From Alphaproteobacteria bacterium (lineage in GTDB: Bacteria > Pseudomonadota > Alphaproteobacteria > Rhizobiales > Xanthobacteraceae), in assembly GCA_005885285.1 (NCBI GenBank), contig VAZG01000202.1, positions 1 through 39,041 on the forward strand: a stretch of DNA of 39,041 nucleotides. The letters run 5' to 3'. This document shows, one piece after another, positions 1 to 8,909 of this stretch. The position numbers were made by a program, and so were the translations under genes. Position 1 is the first letter of the stretch; the number at the start of each line of letters is the position of its first letter. The notes under the pieces are model-generated. The model made no database searches, was not told the DNA's origin, and worked only from the letters and a program-made list of their open reading frames with translations.

Positions 1-2
1 AC

Positions 3-1061
3 ACCGCGATGGATTGCTGCCGCACCGCGCGCCGCCTCGGCGGCGAGGACGTCAAGGTGATCGTGCGCTCCGGCTTCGAGGAGATGAAGGCGAGCCCCTG
101 GGAGAAGGAGGACGCCCTCCACGAGGATATCCCGATCCTCAATTTCATGGTGCCGATCGCATTCACCCACGCCGACGGCAAGCTCACCGGCGTCACCTTC
201 CAGAAGGTGAAGGCCGAATACGACGCCAACGGCAAGCGCAGCCTGGTGCCCGCGGGCGAGCCGGACCAGACGATCCCCTGCGACGACGTGCTGGTCGCGG
301 TCGGCCAGGAGAACGCGTTCCCGTGGATTGAGCGCGATTGCGGCATCGAATTCGATAAATGGAACATGCCGAAGGTCGATCCCAAGACCATGGGCTCGAC
401 CAACCCGAAGGTATTTTTCGGCGGCGATGCCGCATTCGGGCCGAAGAATATCATCTGGGCGGTGGCGCACGGCCACGACGCCGCGCTGTCGATCCACAAG
501 CTGCTGTCCGGCGAGGACATCACCGAGCGTCCGCTTCCCGAGGTGCAGATTTCGTCGCAGAAGATGGGCATCCATGAGTGGAGCTATGACAACGACATCT
601 CGGCCGACATGCGCTTCAAGGTGCCGCATCGCGACAAGGTCGTGGCGCTAAAGGACATCCGCGCCGAGGTCGAACTCGGTTACGACCTCAAGCTCGCGCT
701 CGGCGAAGCACAGCGCTGCCTGAACTGCGACGTGCAGACCGTCTTCGCCGCGCCCTTGTGCATCGAATGCGACGCCTGCGTCGACATCTGCCCGATGGAC
801 TGCATCACGTTTACGCAAAATGGCGAGGAAGACGATCTGCGGGCGCGGCTGAAGGCGCCCTCGCCCCGTCACGACCAGGCGCTCTATGTCGCGGACGGCT
901 TAAAGACCGGGCGCGTGATGGTGAAGGACGAAGACGTCTGCTTGCACTGCGGCCTCTGCGCCGAACGCTGTCCCACCGGAGCCTGGGACATGCAGAAATA
1001 CCTCATCGATATGACTCACGCAGGTTCATCATGCCCGAGCAAAAGCCGATCCGCAGCGTAA
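3..1061 (+). CDS. FAD/NAD(P)-binding oxidoreductase with 4Fe-4S ferredoxin domain (GltD-like), 5' truncated by window edge
   Basis: Open frame runs in from the left edge. Translation contains the GltD-like segment 'VFFGGDAAFGPKNIIWAVAHGHDAALSIHKLL' and two 4Fe-4S motifs, CIECDACVDICPMDC and CLHCGLCAERCPTG. Immediately upstream of the 2-oxoacid oxidoreductase subunits. Confidence 0.85.
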   Translation, partial: TAMDCCRTARRLGGEDVKVIVRSGFEEMKASPWEKEDALHEDIPILNFMVPIAFTHADGKLTGVTFQKVKAEYDANGKRSLVPAGEPDQTIPCDDVLVAVGQENAFPWIERDCGIEFDKWNMPKVDPKTMGSTNPKVFFGGDAAFGPKNIIWAVAHGHDAALSIHKLLSGEDITERPLPEVQISSQKMGIHEWSYDNDISADMRFKVPHRDKVVALKDIRAEVELGYDLKLALGEAQRCLNCDVQTVFAAPLCIECDACVDICPMDCITFTQNGEEDDLRARLKAPSPRHDQALYVADGLKTGRVMVKDEDVCLHCGLCAERCPTGAWDMQKYLIDMTHAGSSCPSKSRSAA

Positions 1062-2800
1062 ACGACTTCGTCGTCCGCTTCGCCAACGTCAACGGCTCTG
1101 GGTCGGCCAGCGCCAATGAACTATTTGCTCGCGCGATCCTGCGCCACGGCGTGCCGGTATCGCCCCGCAACATCTTCCCCTCCAACATCCAGGGATTGCC
1201 GACCTGGTACGAGGTGCGGGTCACCGAAGCCGGCCATCTCGGCGCACGCGGCGGCGTCGACCTGATGGTGGCGATGAACCCGCAGACCTGGGACAAGGAC
1301 ATCGCCTCGATCGAGCCCGGCGGCTATCTGTTCTACGATTCGACCAAGCCGATGCCCGCATCGAAATTCCGCGCCGATATCACCGTCATCGGCGTGCCGC
1401 TGACCGCGATCACCAACTCGACCTATACCGATCCGCGCCAGCGCCAGTTGTTCAAGAACATCATCTATCTCGGCGCGCTGTGCGCGCTTCTCGAGATGGA
1501 CCCGAAGCTGATCGAGCAATTGATCGGCGAACAGTACAAGGGCAAGGAGAAGCTGCTCTCCTCGAACGTCCACGCGCTGCATCTTGGCCGCGACTGGGCG
1601 CTGCAGAACCTGAAATGCCCGATCGGCATCAGGGTCAAGAAGGCCGACAAGGTCGGTGACCGCATTTTCATCGAAGGCAACAGCGCTGCGGCGCTGGGCG
1701 CCGTCTATGGCGGCGCCACGGTGTGCGCCTGGTATCCGATCACGCCGTCGTCGTCGCTGGCGGACGCTTTCGCGGGTCATTGCAGGAAGCTGCGGCACGA
1801 TGGCGAAACCGGCAAGGCAAAATATGCCATCGTCCAGGGCGAAGACGAACTGGCTTCGATCGGTATCGTCATTGGCGCGTCGTGGAATGGCGCGCGCGCC
1901 TTCACCGCGACCTCCGGTCCCGGCATCTCCCTGATGACCGAATTCATCGGCCTGTCCTATTTCGCGGAAGTGCCGGCCGTGATCATGAACGTGCAGCGCG
2001 CGGGTCCCTCGACCGGCATGCCGACGCGGACCCAGCAATGCGACATCATCGCCTGTGCCTATGCTTCGCACGGCGACACCAAGCATGTGCTGCTGTTTCC
2101 GGAAGACCCGGCGGAGGCCTTCGAATTCGCCGCAGCCGCCTTCGATCTCGCCGAGCGCCTGCAGACCGTGATTTTCCTGATGCTCGATCTCGACATCGGC
2201 ATGAACCATCGGCTCTGCCGTCCGCTGAAGTGGGATGACGCAAGGCAGTATGACCGCGGCAAGATCATGACGGCGGAGATGCTGGAGGAAGGCCGCGACT
2301 TCGGCCGCTATCTCGACGTCGACGGCGACGGCATCCCCTACCGCACCTATCCCGGCACGCACCCGACCAAGGGCTCGTTCTTCACTCGCGGCACCTCGCG
2401 CGACCGCTACGCGCGCTACTCCGAGGAGGGCTCGGTTTACGCCGACAACATGCAGCGGCTGGTGCGCAAATTCGAGACCGCCCAGGACCTGGTGCCGCGG
2501 CCGTTGCAGGCCAACGCGGCAAAACCGACCAAATTCGATCGGCTGCGTATCCGCGCCTTTCCGTTCCACTCAAGCGTCGCAAGTTTCATCGCCGATCACG
2601 ACTTCGTCTACGTGGTCGAGCAGAACCGCGACGGCCAGCTTCGCTCGCTGATCGTCAACGAGAACGGCATCGATCCGGTCCGCCTGGTGCCGATCCTGCA
2701 TTATGACGGCACCCCGATCACCGCCCGCTTCATCGCCAACGCCATCGGCGACCATCAGGATCATCTCAAGGTGACCCCCCTTCGCAAGGCCGTGTCATGA
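1031..2800 (+). CDS. 2-oxoacid:acceptor (probably 2-oxoglutarate:ferredoxin) oxidoreductase, fused gamma-alpha subunit
   Basis: ATG at 1031 lies inside the longer ORF 758..2800. The N-terminal gamma-type domain (ANVNGSGSASANELFARAI...GARGGVDLMVAMN) is followed by an alpha domain with the 'YPITPSSSLADAF' motif. Overlaps the next gene by ATGA. Confidence 0.88.
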   Translation: MPEQKPIRSVNDFVVRFANVNGSGSASANELFARAILRHGVPVSPRNIFPSNIQGLPTWYEVRVTEAGHLGARGGVDLMVAMNPQTWDKDIASIEPGGYLFYDSTKPMPASKFRADITVIGVPLTAITNSTYTDPRQRQLFKNIIYLGALCALLEMDPKLIEQLIGEQYKGKEKLLSSNVHALHLGRDWALQNLKCPIGIRVKKADKVGDRIFIEGNSAAALGAVYGGATVCAWYPITPSSSLADAFAGHCRKLRHDGETGKAKYAIVQGEDELASIGIVIGASWNGARAFTATSGPGISLMTEFIGLSYFAEVPAVIMNVQRAGPSTGMPTRTQQCDIIACAYASHGDTKHVLLFPEDPAEAFEFAAAAFDLAERLQTVIFLMLDLDIGMNHRLCRPLKWDDARQYDRGKIMTAEMLEEGRDFGRYLDVDGDGIPYRTYPGTHPTKGSFFTRGTSRDRYARYSEEGSVYADNMQRLVRKFETAQDLVPRPLQANAAKPTKFDRLRIRAFPFHSSVASFIADHDFVYVVEQNRDGQLRSLIVNENGIDPVRLVPILHYDGTPITARFIANAIGDHQDHLKVTPLRKAVS

Positions 2801-3852
2801 CCTATATCGCAAAACCGAAATTCCACCATCCGGGCCTGCAGAAGAACGAGCTCGGCTTCACCCACCGCGATTACGAGGGCAAGATCTCGACGCTGTGCGC
2901 GGGCTGCGGCCACGACTCGATCACGGCATCGATCATCGAGGCCTGTTTCGAATTGTCGATCGAACCGCACCGCGTCGCCAAGATTTCCGGCATCGGCTGC
3001 TCCTCGAAGACGCCGGACTACTTCCTCGGCAACTCGCACGGCTTCAATTCGGTGCATGGCCGCATGCCGTCGGTCCTGACCGGCGCCAATCTCGCCAACC
3101 GCGACCTGATCTATCTCGGCGTCTCCGGCGACGGCGATTCCGCCTCGATCGGCTTTGGCCAGTTCGCGCATTCGATCCGCCGTGCCGTCAACATGACCTA
3201 TATCGTCGAAAACAACGGCGTTTACGGCCTCACCAAGGGTCAGTTTTCGGCGACTGCCGACCGCGGCTCGAAGTCCAAGAAGGGCGTGATGAACACCGAC
3301 AACGCCATCGACCTGGTGGCGATGGCGCTGCAGCTTGGCGCGAGTTTCGTGGCGCGCAGCTTCTCCGGCGACAAGACGCAATTGGTGCCGCTGATCGCGG
3401 CCGCGATCCGGCACAAGGGCGCGGCCTTCATCGACGTGATCAGTCCCTGCGTCGCCTTCAACAACCATGCCGGCTCGACCAAGAGCTTTGATTACGTGCG
3501 CGAACACAATGACGCGGTGAACCGGCTCGACGTCATCACCGGGCGCGATCCAATCACGGTGGACTATGCACCGGGCACGGTGCAGGTGGTCGAGCAGCAC
3601 GACGGCACCCACCTCGCCCTGCGCAAGCTCGATGCGGATTACGACCCGCACGATCGCCTGGGCGCCATGACCTTCCTGCAAAAGCACGCGGCCAAGGGCC
3701 AGATCGTCACCGGGTTGCTTTACGTCGATCCGGAGTCCGAAGACCTGCATACTCATCTCGACACGGTCGACACCCCGCTCAATGTGCTGGACGAGAAGGC
3801 GCTGTGCCCCGGCTCCGCCGTGCTGGACAAGATCAACGCAAGTTTGCGCTAG
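2797..3852 (+). CDS. 2-oxoacid:ferredoxin oxidoreductase subunit beta (TPP-binding)
   Basis: CAGCGHDSITASIIEA near the N terminus and the TPP-type motif 'GVSGDGDSASIG...ENNGVYGLTKGQ'. Directly overlaps the alpha subunit gene. Confidence 0.9.
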   Translation: MTYIAKPKFHHPGLQKNELGFTHRDYEGKISTLCAGCGHDSITASIIEACFELSIEPHRVAKISGIGCSSKTPDYFLGNSHGFNSVHGRMPSVLTGANLANRDLIYLGVSGDGDSASIGFGQFAHSIRRAVNMTYIVENNGVYGLTKGQFSATADRGSKSKKGVMNTDNAIDLVAMALQLGASFVARSFSGDKTQLVPLIAAAIRHKGAAFIDVISPCVAFNNHAGSTKSFDYVREHNDAVNRLDVITGRDPITVDYAPGTVQVVEQHDGTHLALRKLDADYDPHDRLGAMTFLQKHAAKGQIVTGLLYVDPESEDLHTHLDTVDTPLNVLDEKALCPGSAVLDKINASLR

Positions 3853-3885
3853 CTCGAGACGGGCAGATTCAGGTGGGGAGTTCCT

Positions 3886-4782
3886 ATGGCTTTGGGCGTC
3901 GAGAAAGAAGTTGCGCGCAACGCTGGCTTTGAGCCGATCGAGGTGATTCCAACCGGAGCGGCGCTCGGCGCCGAAATCCGCGGCGTCGATCTCAAAAATA
4001 TCGACGCGTCGCAGTTTGCGGTCATCAAGCGCGCCTGGCACGACCATGAGGTCATTCTGGTGCGCGGCCAGACGCTCAGCGACCAGGACCTGATCGCCTT
4101 CAGCCGCCGCTTCGGCGATCTCGACTGGGCGCCGGTGCAGGAGACCGGCAGGCGCTTTGTCGAAGGATTGCCCGAGATCTACATCGTTTCAAACGTGATG
4201 GTGAACGGCGAGCCGATCGGCAGCTTGGGGGCCGGCGAGGCGGTTTGGCACACCGACATGTCGTATCTCGATGTGCCGCCGATGGCGAGCATGCTTTATG
4301 CGCTCGAGGTACCGCCTGCCGGCGGCAATACCTCGTTCTGCAGCATGTACGCGGTTTACGAAGCGCTGCCGGACGAGTTGAGGGGCCGGATCGCAAACCT
4401 GAAGATCAAGCACGACGGCACCTATAATAGCGGTGGCTATTTGCGCCAGGGCGTCGCCGCGACCGACGATCCCAGGACCTCGCCGGGCGCCGTGCACCCG
4501 CTGGTCTGCACTCACCCCGACACCGGGCGGCGCATGCTTTATCTCGGCCGCCGGCGCAATGCGTACCTCGTGGGGCTCGAGCTTGCCGAGTCCGAGGCGT
4601 TGCTCGACCAGTTGTGGGCGTTCGTCGCGCGCCCGGAATTCGCCTGGGAGCATGCCTGGCGGGTCGGCGATCTCGTGCTGTGGGATAACCGCTGCACCAT
4701 GCACAGGCGCGACCCGTTCGACGCCTCCGCACGCCGCATCATGCATCGCACGCAGATCAAGGGCAGCGCGGCGCCGGTCTGA
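3886..4782 (+). CDS. TauD/TfdA-family 2-oxoglutarate/Fe(II)-dependent dioxygenase
   Basis: 'PTGAALGAEIRGVDL', 'WHTDMSYLDVPPMASMLYALEVPPAGGNTSFCSMYAVYEAL' (HxD) and 'LVLWDNRCTMHRRDPFD' are typical of the TauD/TfdA family. Purine-rich RBS upstream. Confidence 0.9.
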   Translation: MALGVEKEVARNAGFEPIEVIPTGAALGAEIRGVDLKNIDASQFAVIKRAWHDHEVILVRGQTLSDQDLIAFSRRFGDLDWAPVQETGRRFVEGLPEIYIVSNVMVNGEPIGSLGAGEAVWHTDMSYLDVPPMASMLYALEVPPAGGNTSFCSMYAVYEALPDELRGRIANLKIKHDGTYNSGGYLRQGVAATDDPRTSPGAVHPLVCTHPDTGRRMLYLGRRRNAYLVGLELAESEALLDQLWAFVARPEFAWEHAWRVGDLVLWDNRCTMHRRDPFDASARRIMHRTQIKGSAAPV

Positions 4783-6032
4783 TGAAGAGGTTCAGCGCCT
4801 CCAACAAGGTCCTTACGATCATCTGCCTGATGTACCTGATCCTCTATGTGGATCGGGTCAACATCTCGACGGCTGCGCCACTGATCAAGGCGGACCTTAA
4901 GCTGAGCAACACCGAGTTGGGGCTGGCATTTTCGGCCTTCGCCTATCCGTATGCGCTGTTCCAGCTCATCGGCGGCTATTTCGGCGACAAATTCGGCGCC
5001 CGCCTGACGCTGTTCGTCAGCGGCCTCATCGTAAGTGCGGCAACCGCGGCAACCGGCGCGGTCGGCGGACTTGGAAGCCTGTTCGCCGCGCGCCTTGCCC
5101 TTGGGATCGGTGAAGGCACGACCTTCCCGACCGCGACGCGCGCGATGGCGTCGTGGGTGCCGGAACGCAATTGGGGCTTCGCCCAAGGCATCACGCATTC
5201 GTCCGCACGGATCGGAAACGCGGTAACGCCGCCTCTGATTGCGCTGCTGGTCACCCTGGTGTCGTGGCGCGGCGCGTTCGTTGTCCTTGCCTTCTTGAGC
5301 CTGATCTGGGTTGTGATCTGGTGGTGGAATTTTCGCGATGTTCCCGCAGCGCCGCCGCTGACGCCAGAGGAACTTGGGGCGCTTCCGGCACGTAGCCGGG
5401 GCGGCGCGGCCAAGACGGTGCCGTGGCTCGAATTGTTTCGCCGCATGCTGCCGGTGACCGCCGTCGATTTTTGCTACGGCTGGACGCTGTGGCTGTTTCT
5501 GAGCTGGATCCCGTCGTTCTTTTACCAGAACTACCAGCAGAATCTGGCGCAATCGGCTTTCTATTCGGCCGGCGTCTTCCTGGCCGGCGTGATCGGCGAC
5601 ACCTTGGGCGGCGTGGTGAGCGACAGGATCCTGCACCGGACCGGCAATCGCGCCGCCGCGCGCCGCAACGTCATCGTGGCCGGAATGCTCGGCGGCTTTG
5701 TGTTCCTGATTCCGGTGATGCTGGTGCATGACGTCAACGTGGCCGCGATCGCGCTTGCCGCGGCATTCTTTTTTGTCGAGCTGGTGGTGGCGCCGATCTG
5801 GGCGGCGCCGATGGACATCGCGCCGAATTACTCGGGATCCGCCAGCGGAATGATGAATTTCGGCTTCGGCGTTGCCGGAATCATTTCACCCCTGGTGTTC
5901 GGCTTCCTGATCGACCGGACCGGAAGCTGGACCCTGCCGTTTGCCGGCTCGATCTGTCTGTTGCTGCTCGGCGCCGGACTTGCGTTTCGCATGCATCCGG
6001 ACCGGCCATTCGAGGAGGCTGAAGCTTCTTGA
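4782..6032 (+). CDS. MFS transporter (ACS/phthalate-like family)
   Basis: About 12 hydrophobic segments. 'LYVDRVNISTAAPLIKADLKLSNTELGLAFSAFAYPYALFQLIGGYFGDKFGAR' is typical of the ACS family. Overlaps the previous stop by 1 nt (TGATG). Confidence 0.88.
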   Translation: MKRFSASNKVLTIICLMYLILYVDRVNISTAAPLIKADLKLSNTELGLAFSAFAYPYALFQLIGGYFGDKFGARLTLFVSGLIVSAATAATGAVGGLGSLFAARLALGIGEGTTFPTATRAMASWVPERNWGFAQGITHSSARIGNAVTPPLIALLVTLVSWRGAFVVLAFLSLIWVVIWWWNFRDVPAAPPLTPEELGALPARSRGGAAKTVPWLELFRRMLPVTAVDFCYGWTLWLFLSWIPSFFYQNYQQNLAQSAFYSAGVFLAGVIGDTLGGVVSDRILHRTGNRAAARRNVIVAGMLGGFVFLIPVMLVHDVNVAAIALAAAFFFVELVVAPIWAAPMDIAPNYSGSASGMMNFGFGVAGIISPLVFGFLIDRTGSWTLPFAGSICLLLLGAGLAFRMHPDRPFEEAEAS

Positions 6033-6071
6033 TTCAGGCAGGTCCAGACCGCGTCAATTTCGCCGAAACAT

Positions 6072-7616
6072 TCAGGCGGCCGCCGCGATCGCGCGCGGAT
6101 TCGCGACGTATTCCTTGAGCACCTTGTCGGCAGCGTCGACTTCGACCAGCGACACGTCATAGCTCCAGAGATCGGCAAGGTGCTGGAGCACGCGCCTTGC
6201 GTCTGCCTCGTTGAGCTGCGCTCCCTTGACCACGGCGTGACGCAACATCAGCCGGCGATCGCCGGCGAGATCGACGTCGACCACCTCGATATTGGCATCG
6301 ATGAAGCCGACGTCGTACTGCTTGGCCAGTTCACGCCGGACGCGGCGATAACCACGTTCATCGTGGATGGCATCGACCTTGACGCCAGCCCGCTCCTCCG
6401 GATCGTCATGCAGGTGGAACATGCGGAAATGCCGCATCAGCCGCGGACTGAGGTACTGACCGATAAAGCTTTCGTCGCGATAATTGGCCCAGATGTTGCG
6501 CAAGACGCCCATCACGTCGCCGTTCCCGGCGATCTCCGGAAACCACTCGCGATCCTCGTCATCCGGATTGGAAACGATACGCTCAATGTCCTGCATCATC
6601 GCAAAGCCGAGCGCATAGGGGTTGAAGCCGGAGAAGCGCGGATCGTCGAAATCCGGCTGGAATACGACGTTGGTGTGCGACTGCAGGAATTCGAGGAAAT
6701 TGCCGTCGGAGATCCGTCCCTGTTCGTGCAACCGCTTCATGATGCGGTAATGGACGTAGGTCGCGGTGCCCTCGTTCATCACCTTGGTCTGGCTCTGCGG
6801 ATAGAAATACTGCGCGATGTGCCGCACGATCCGAAGCAGCTCGCGTTGCCAGGGCTGCAGGCGTGGCGCGGTCTTCTCAAGGAAGTACAACAGGTTTTCC
6901 TGCGGCAATCCGAGCAATTTGCGGCGGCGCTCGACGTTGAGCATCGCATCGCTCTTTGCCGGCCCGGTCGGAACCGTCCGCCACAAATCGTTGAACGCGG
7001 CCTCCTCGTGCAAACGGCGCCTGCCGGCGCGCTTTTCCTCGGCACCAAGGTCGAGCTTCTTCTTGCCGGGGTAACGGTCGATCCCGTGCGACATCAACGC
7101 ATGCGCGGCGTCGAGCGTCTGCTCGACCGCGAGCCGGCCCTGGCGCTCCTCGCACTGCGCCACGTAGGTCTTGGCAAATTCGAGATAGTCGAGAATGCCG
7201 TTGGCATCGGTCCATTGCTTGAACAGATAGTTGTTCTTGAAGAAATGGTTGTGGCCGAACGCCGCATGCGCGATCACCAGCGCCTGCATGGTCGCGGTGT
7301 TTTCCTCCATCAGGTAGGAAATGCACGGCGAAGAATTGATCACGATCTCGTAGGCAAGGCCCATCAGCCCCTTGCGGTAGGACGCCTCGTGAAAGGCGAA
7401 GTGCTTGCCGAACGACCAATGCTTGTAGAACAAGGGCATGCCGACCGAAGAGTACGCATCCAGCATCTGCTCGGCGGTAATGACCTCGATCTGGTTGGGA
7501 TAGACATCGAGCCCCAATTCGGATCGCGCAATCCCCTCGCAGGCATCGTGGATGCGCTGCAGCGTCAGGAAATCCCAATCCGCCCCTTGAAACAGTGGTT
7601 CTGCAGTCGCGGTCAT
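6072..7616 (-). CDS. SpoVR family protein (YcgB-like)
   Basis: Translation 'MTATAEPLFQGADWDFLTLQRIHDACEGIARSELGLDVYPNQIEVITAEQMLDAYSSVGMPLFYKHWSFGKHFAFHE' is characteristic of SpoVR. Third gene of the prkA-yeaH-spoVR block. Confidence 0.93.
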   Translation of the reverse strand: MTATAEPLFQGADWDFLTLQRIHDACEGIARSELGLDVYPNQIEVITAEQMLDAYSSVGMPLFYKHWSFGKHFAFHEASYRKGLMGLAYEIVINSSPCISYLMEENTATMQALVIAHAAFGHNHFFKNNYLFKQWTDANGILDYLEFAKTYVAQCEERQGRLAVEQTLDAAHALMSHGIDRYPGKKKLDLGAEEKRAGRRRLHEEAAFNDLWRTVPTGPAKSDAMLNVERRRKLLGLPQENLLYFLEKTAPRLQPWQRELLRIVRHIAQYFYPQSQTKVMNEGTATYVHYRIMKRLHEQGRISDGNFLEFLQSHTNVVFQPDFDDPRFSGFNPYALGFAMMQDIERIVSNPDDEDREWFPEIAGNGDVMGVLRNIWANYRDESFIGQYLSPRLMRHFRMFHLHDDPEERAGVKVDAIHDERGYRRVRRELAKQYDVGFIDANIEVVDVDLAGDRRLMLRHAVVKGAQLNEADARRVLQHLADLWSYDVSLVEVDAADKVLKEYVANPRAIAAAA

Positions 7617-8893
7617 GGCGCGGTCTTCTCCTGCTTACCACGGCGATGAAACAGATCGTGAAAGACCGGAAAGATCTCGCTGCGCTCGCTGACCTTGCGC
7701 ATCGACAATGGCGCGCCGCCGGTGCGCAGGCGTTCGTACAGCGTCCAAAGCGCCGAATCCGGCATGTCGAACGTGTATCCGCCGGCCTCGCCGACCTCCA
7801 GATAGGCGAAGAACTGACTGACCGGCAGGATCATATCCGTCAGCAGCCTCCCTGCGACCTCTCCATCCGAAATCGAGTTGTCGCCGTCGGAAGCCTGGGC
7901 CGCATAGATGTTCCAGTCCGCCGGGCGAAACCGCGACCTGACGATATCGTGCATCGCCTGCAGGGCACTCGATACCAGCGTGCCGCCCGACGCCGGTCCG
8001 TGAAAGAAGGTCTCCTCGTCGACTTCCTCCGCCCGATCGGTGTGGCGGATGAAGACGATTTCGACGTGGCGATAGCGCCGCTTCAGAAACACGTAGAGCA
8101 GCATGTAGAAGCGCTTGGCCAGATCCTTCATGTGCTCCGACATCGAGCCGGAAACGTCCATCAGGCAGAACATCACGGCCTGCGCCACCGGCTTTGGCAC
8201 GGTTTCGAAGCGGCGATAGCGGATATCGATCGGGTCGATGTAGGGAATCCGGCGCGCCTTTGCCTTCAGGGCCTCGAGCTCGGCGATCAATTCCGCGCGG
8301 CGCGTTTCGTCGCACTCAGCAAGCTCCGCTTCCAGCTTCTCAATCGCTGCCAGCCGCGGCCGCCGCAACGCGACGCGGCGCGCCAGCGCCCGGCTCGCGG
8401 TGCGGCTGATCGAAATATTCGCCGGCGAGCCGGAAGTCGCATAACCGGCCCGCTGGATGCCTTCGCTTTCCGCTTCGGCCAATTTCCGCTTGGCGAGGTC
8501 CGGCAGCTCCAGGTCGTCGAGGAACAGGTCGACGAATTCGTCCCGGCTCAGCACGAACCGAAACGCATCTTCGCTGTCGCCTTCGCCCGGATCGCGCGGC
8601 TTGCCGCCGCCTTTTTCGCCGGAACGCGGCAGGATGTCGCCTTCGACGAACTTCTTGTTTCCAGGAAGCACCATGTCGCGCGTGCCGCCCTCGCGGCGAA
8701 AGCGCGGCTCATTCATGCCGTCGAGCGGAATGCTGACCTCTCCGCCCTCCAGCACATCCTTGATGTCGCGGTCCTGCGACGATTTCTTGACCGCACCTCG
8801 AACAAGCGCTTTGGCACGACGCAAGAACCGCTGACGATTCTCGAGACTCTTGCTGCCCGGATTGAGCCGCCTGTCAATGATGTGCATGATCAC
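7613..8893 (-). CDS. YeaH/YhbH family protein (DUF444)
   Basis: 'MIMHIIDRRLNPGSKSLENRQRFLRRAKALVRGAVKKS' and the vWA-like 'MFCLMDVSGSMSEHMKDLAKRFYMLLYVFLKRRYRHVEIVFIRHTDRAEEVDEETFF'. Overlaps the spoVR start by ATGA. Confidence 0.93.
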   Translation of the reverse strand: MIMHIIDRRLNPGSKSLENRQRFLRRAKALVRGAVKKSSQDRDIKDVLEGGEVSIPLDGMNEPRFRREGGTRDMVLPGNKKFVEGDILPRSGEKGGGKPRDPGEGDSEDAFRFVLSRDEFVDLFLDDLELPDLAKRKLAEAESEGIQRAGYATSGSPANISISRTASRALARRVALRRPRLAAIEKLEAELAECDETRRAELIAELEALKAKARRIPYIDPIDIRYRRFETVPKPVAQAVMFCLMDVSGSMSEHMKDLAKRFYMLLYVFLKRRYRHVEIVFIRHTDRAEEVDEETFFHGPASGGTLVSSALQAMHDIVRSRFRPADWNIYAAQASDGDNSISDGEVAGRLLTDMILPVSQFFAYLEVGEAGGYTFDMPDSALWTLYERLRTGGAPLSMRKVSERSEIFPVFHDLFHRRGKQEKTAP

Positions 8894-8909
8894 CGTTGCA
8901 TCCGCCTCC

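Noticed and set aside
758-1030. N-terminal extension of the 758..2800 ORF
   Set aside because: The extension overlaps the ferredoxin domain of the preceding gene in another frame. The family N terminus begins near MPEQKPIRSVNDF at 1031.
1121-4047. minus-strand ORFs 1121..2569 (482 aa) and 2761..4047 (428 aa)
   Set aside because: Antisense to the 2-oxoacid oxidoreductase subunits, with no recognisable motifs.
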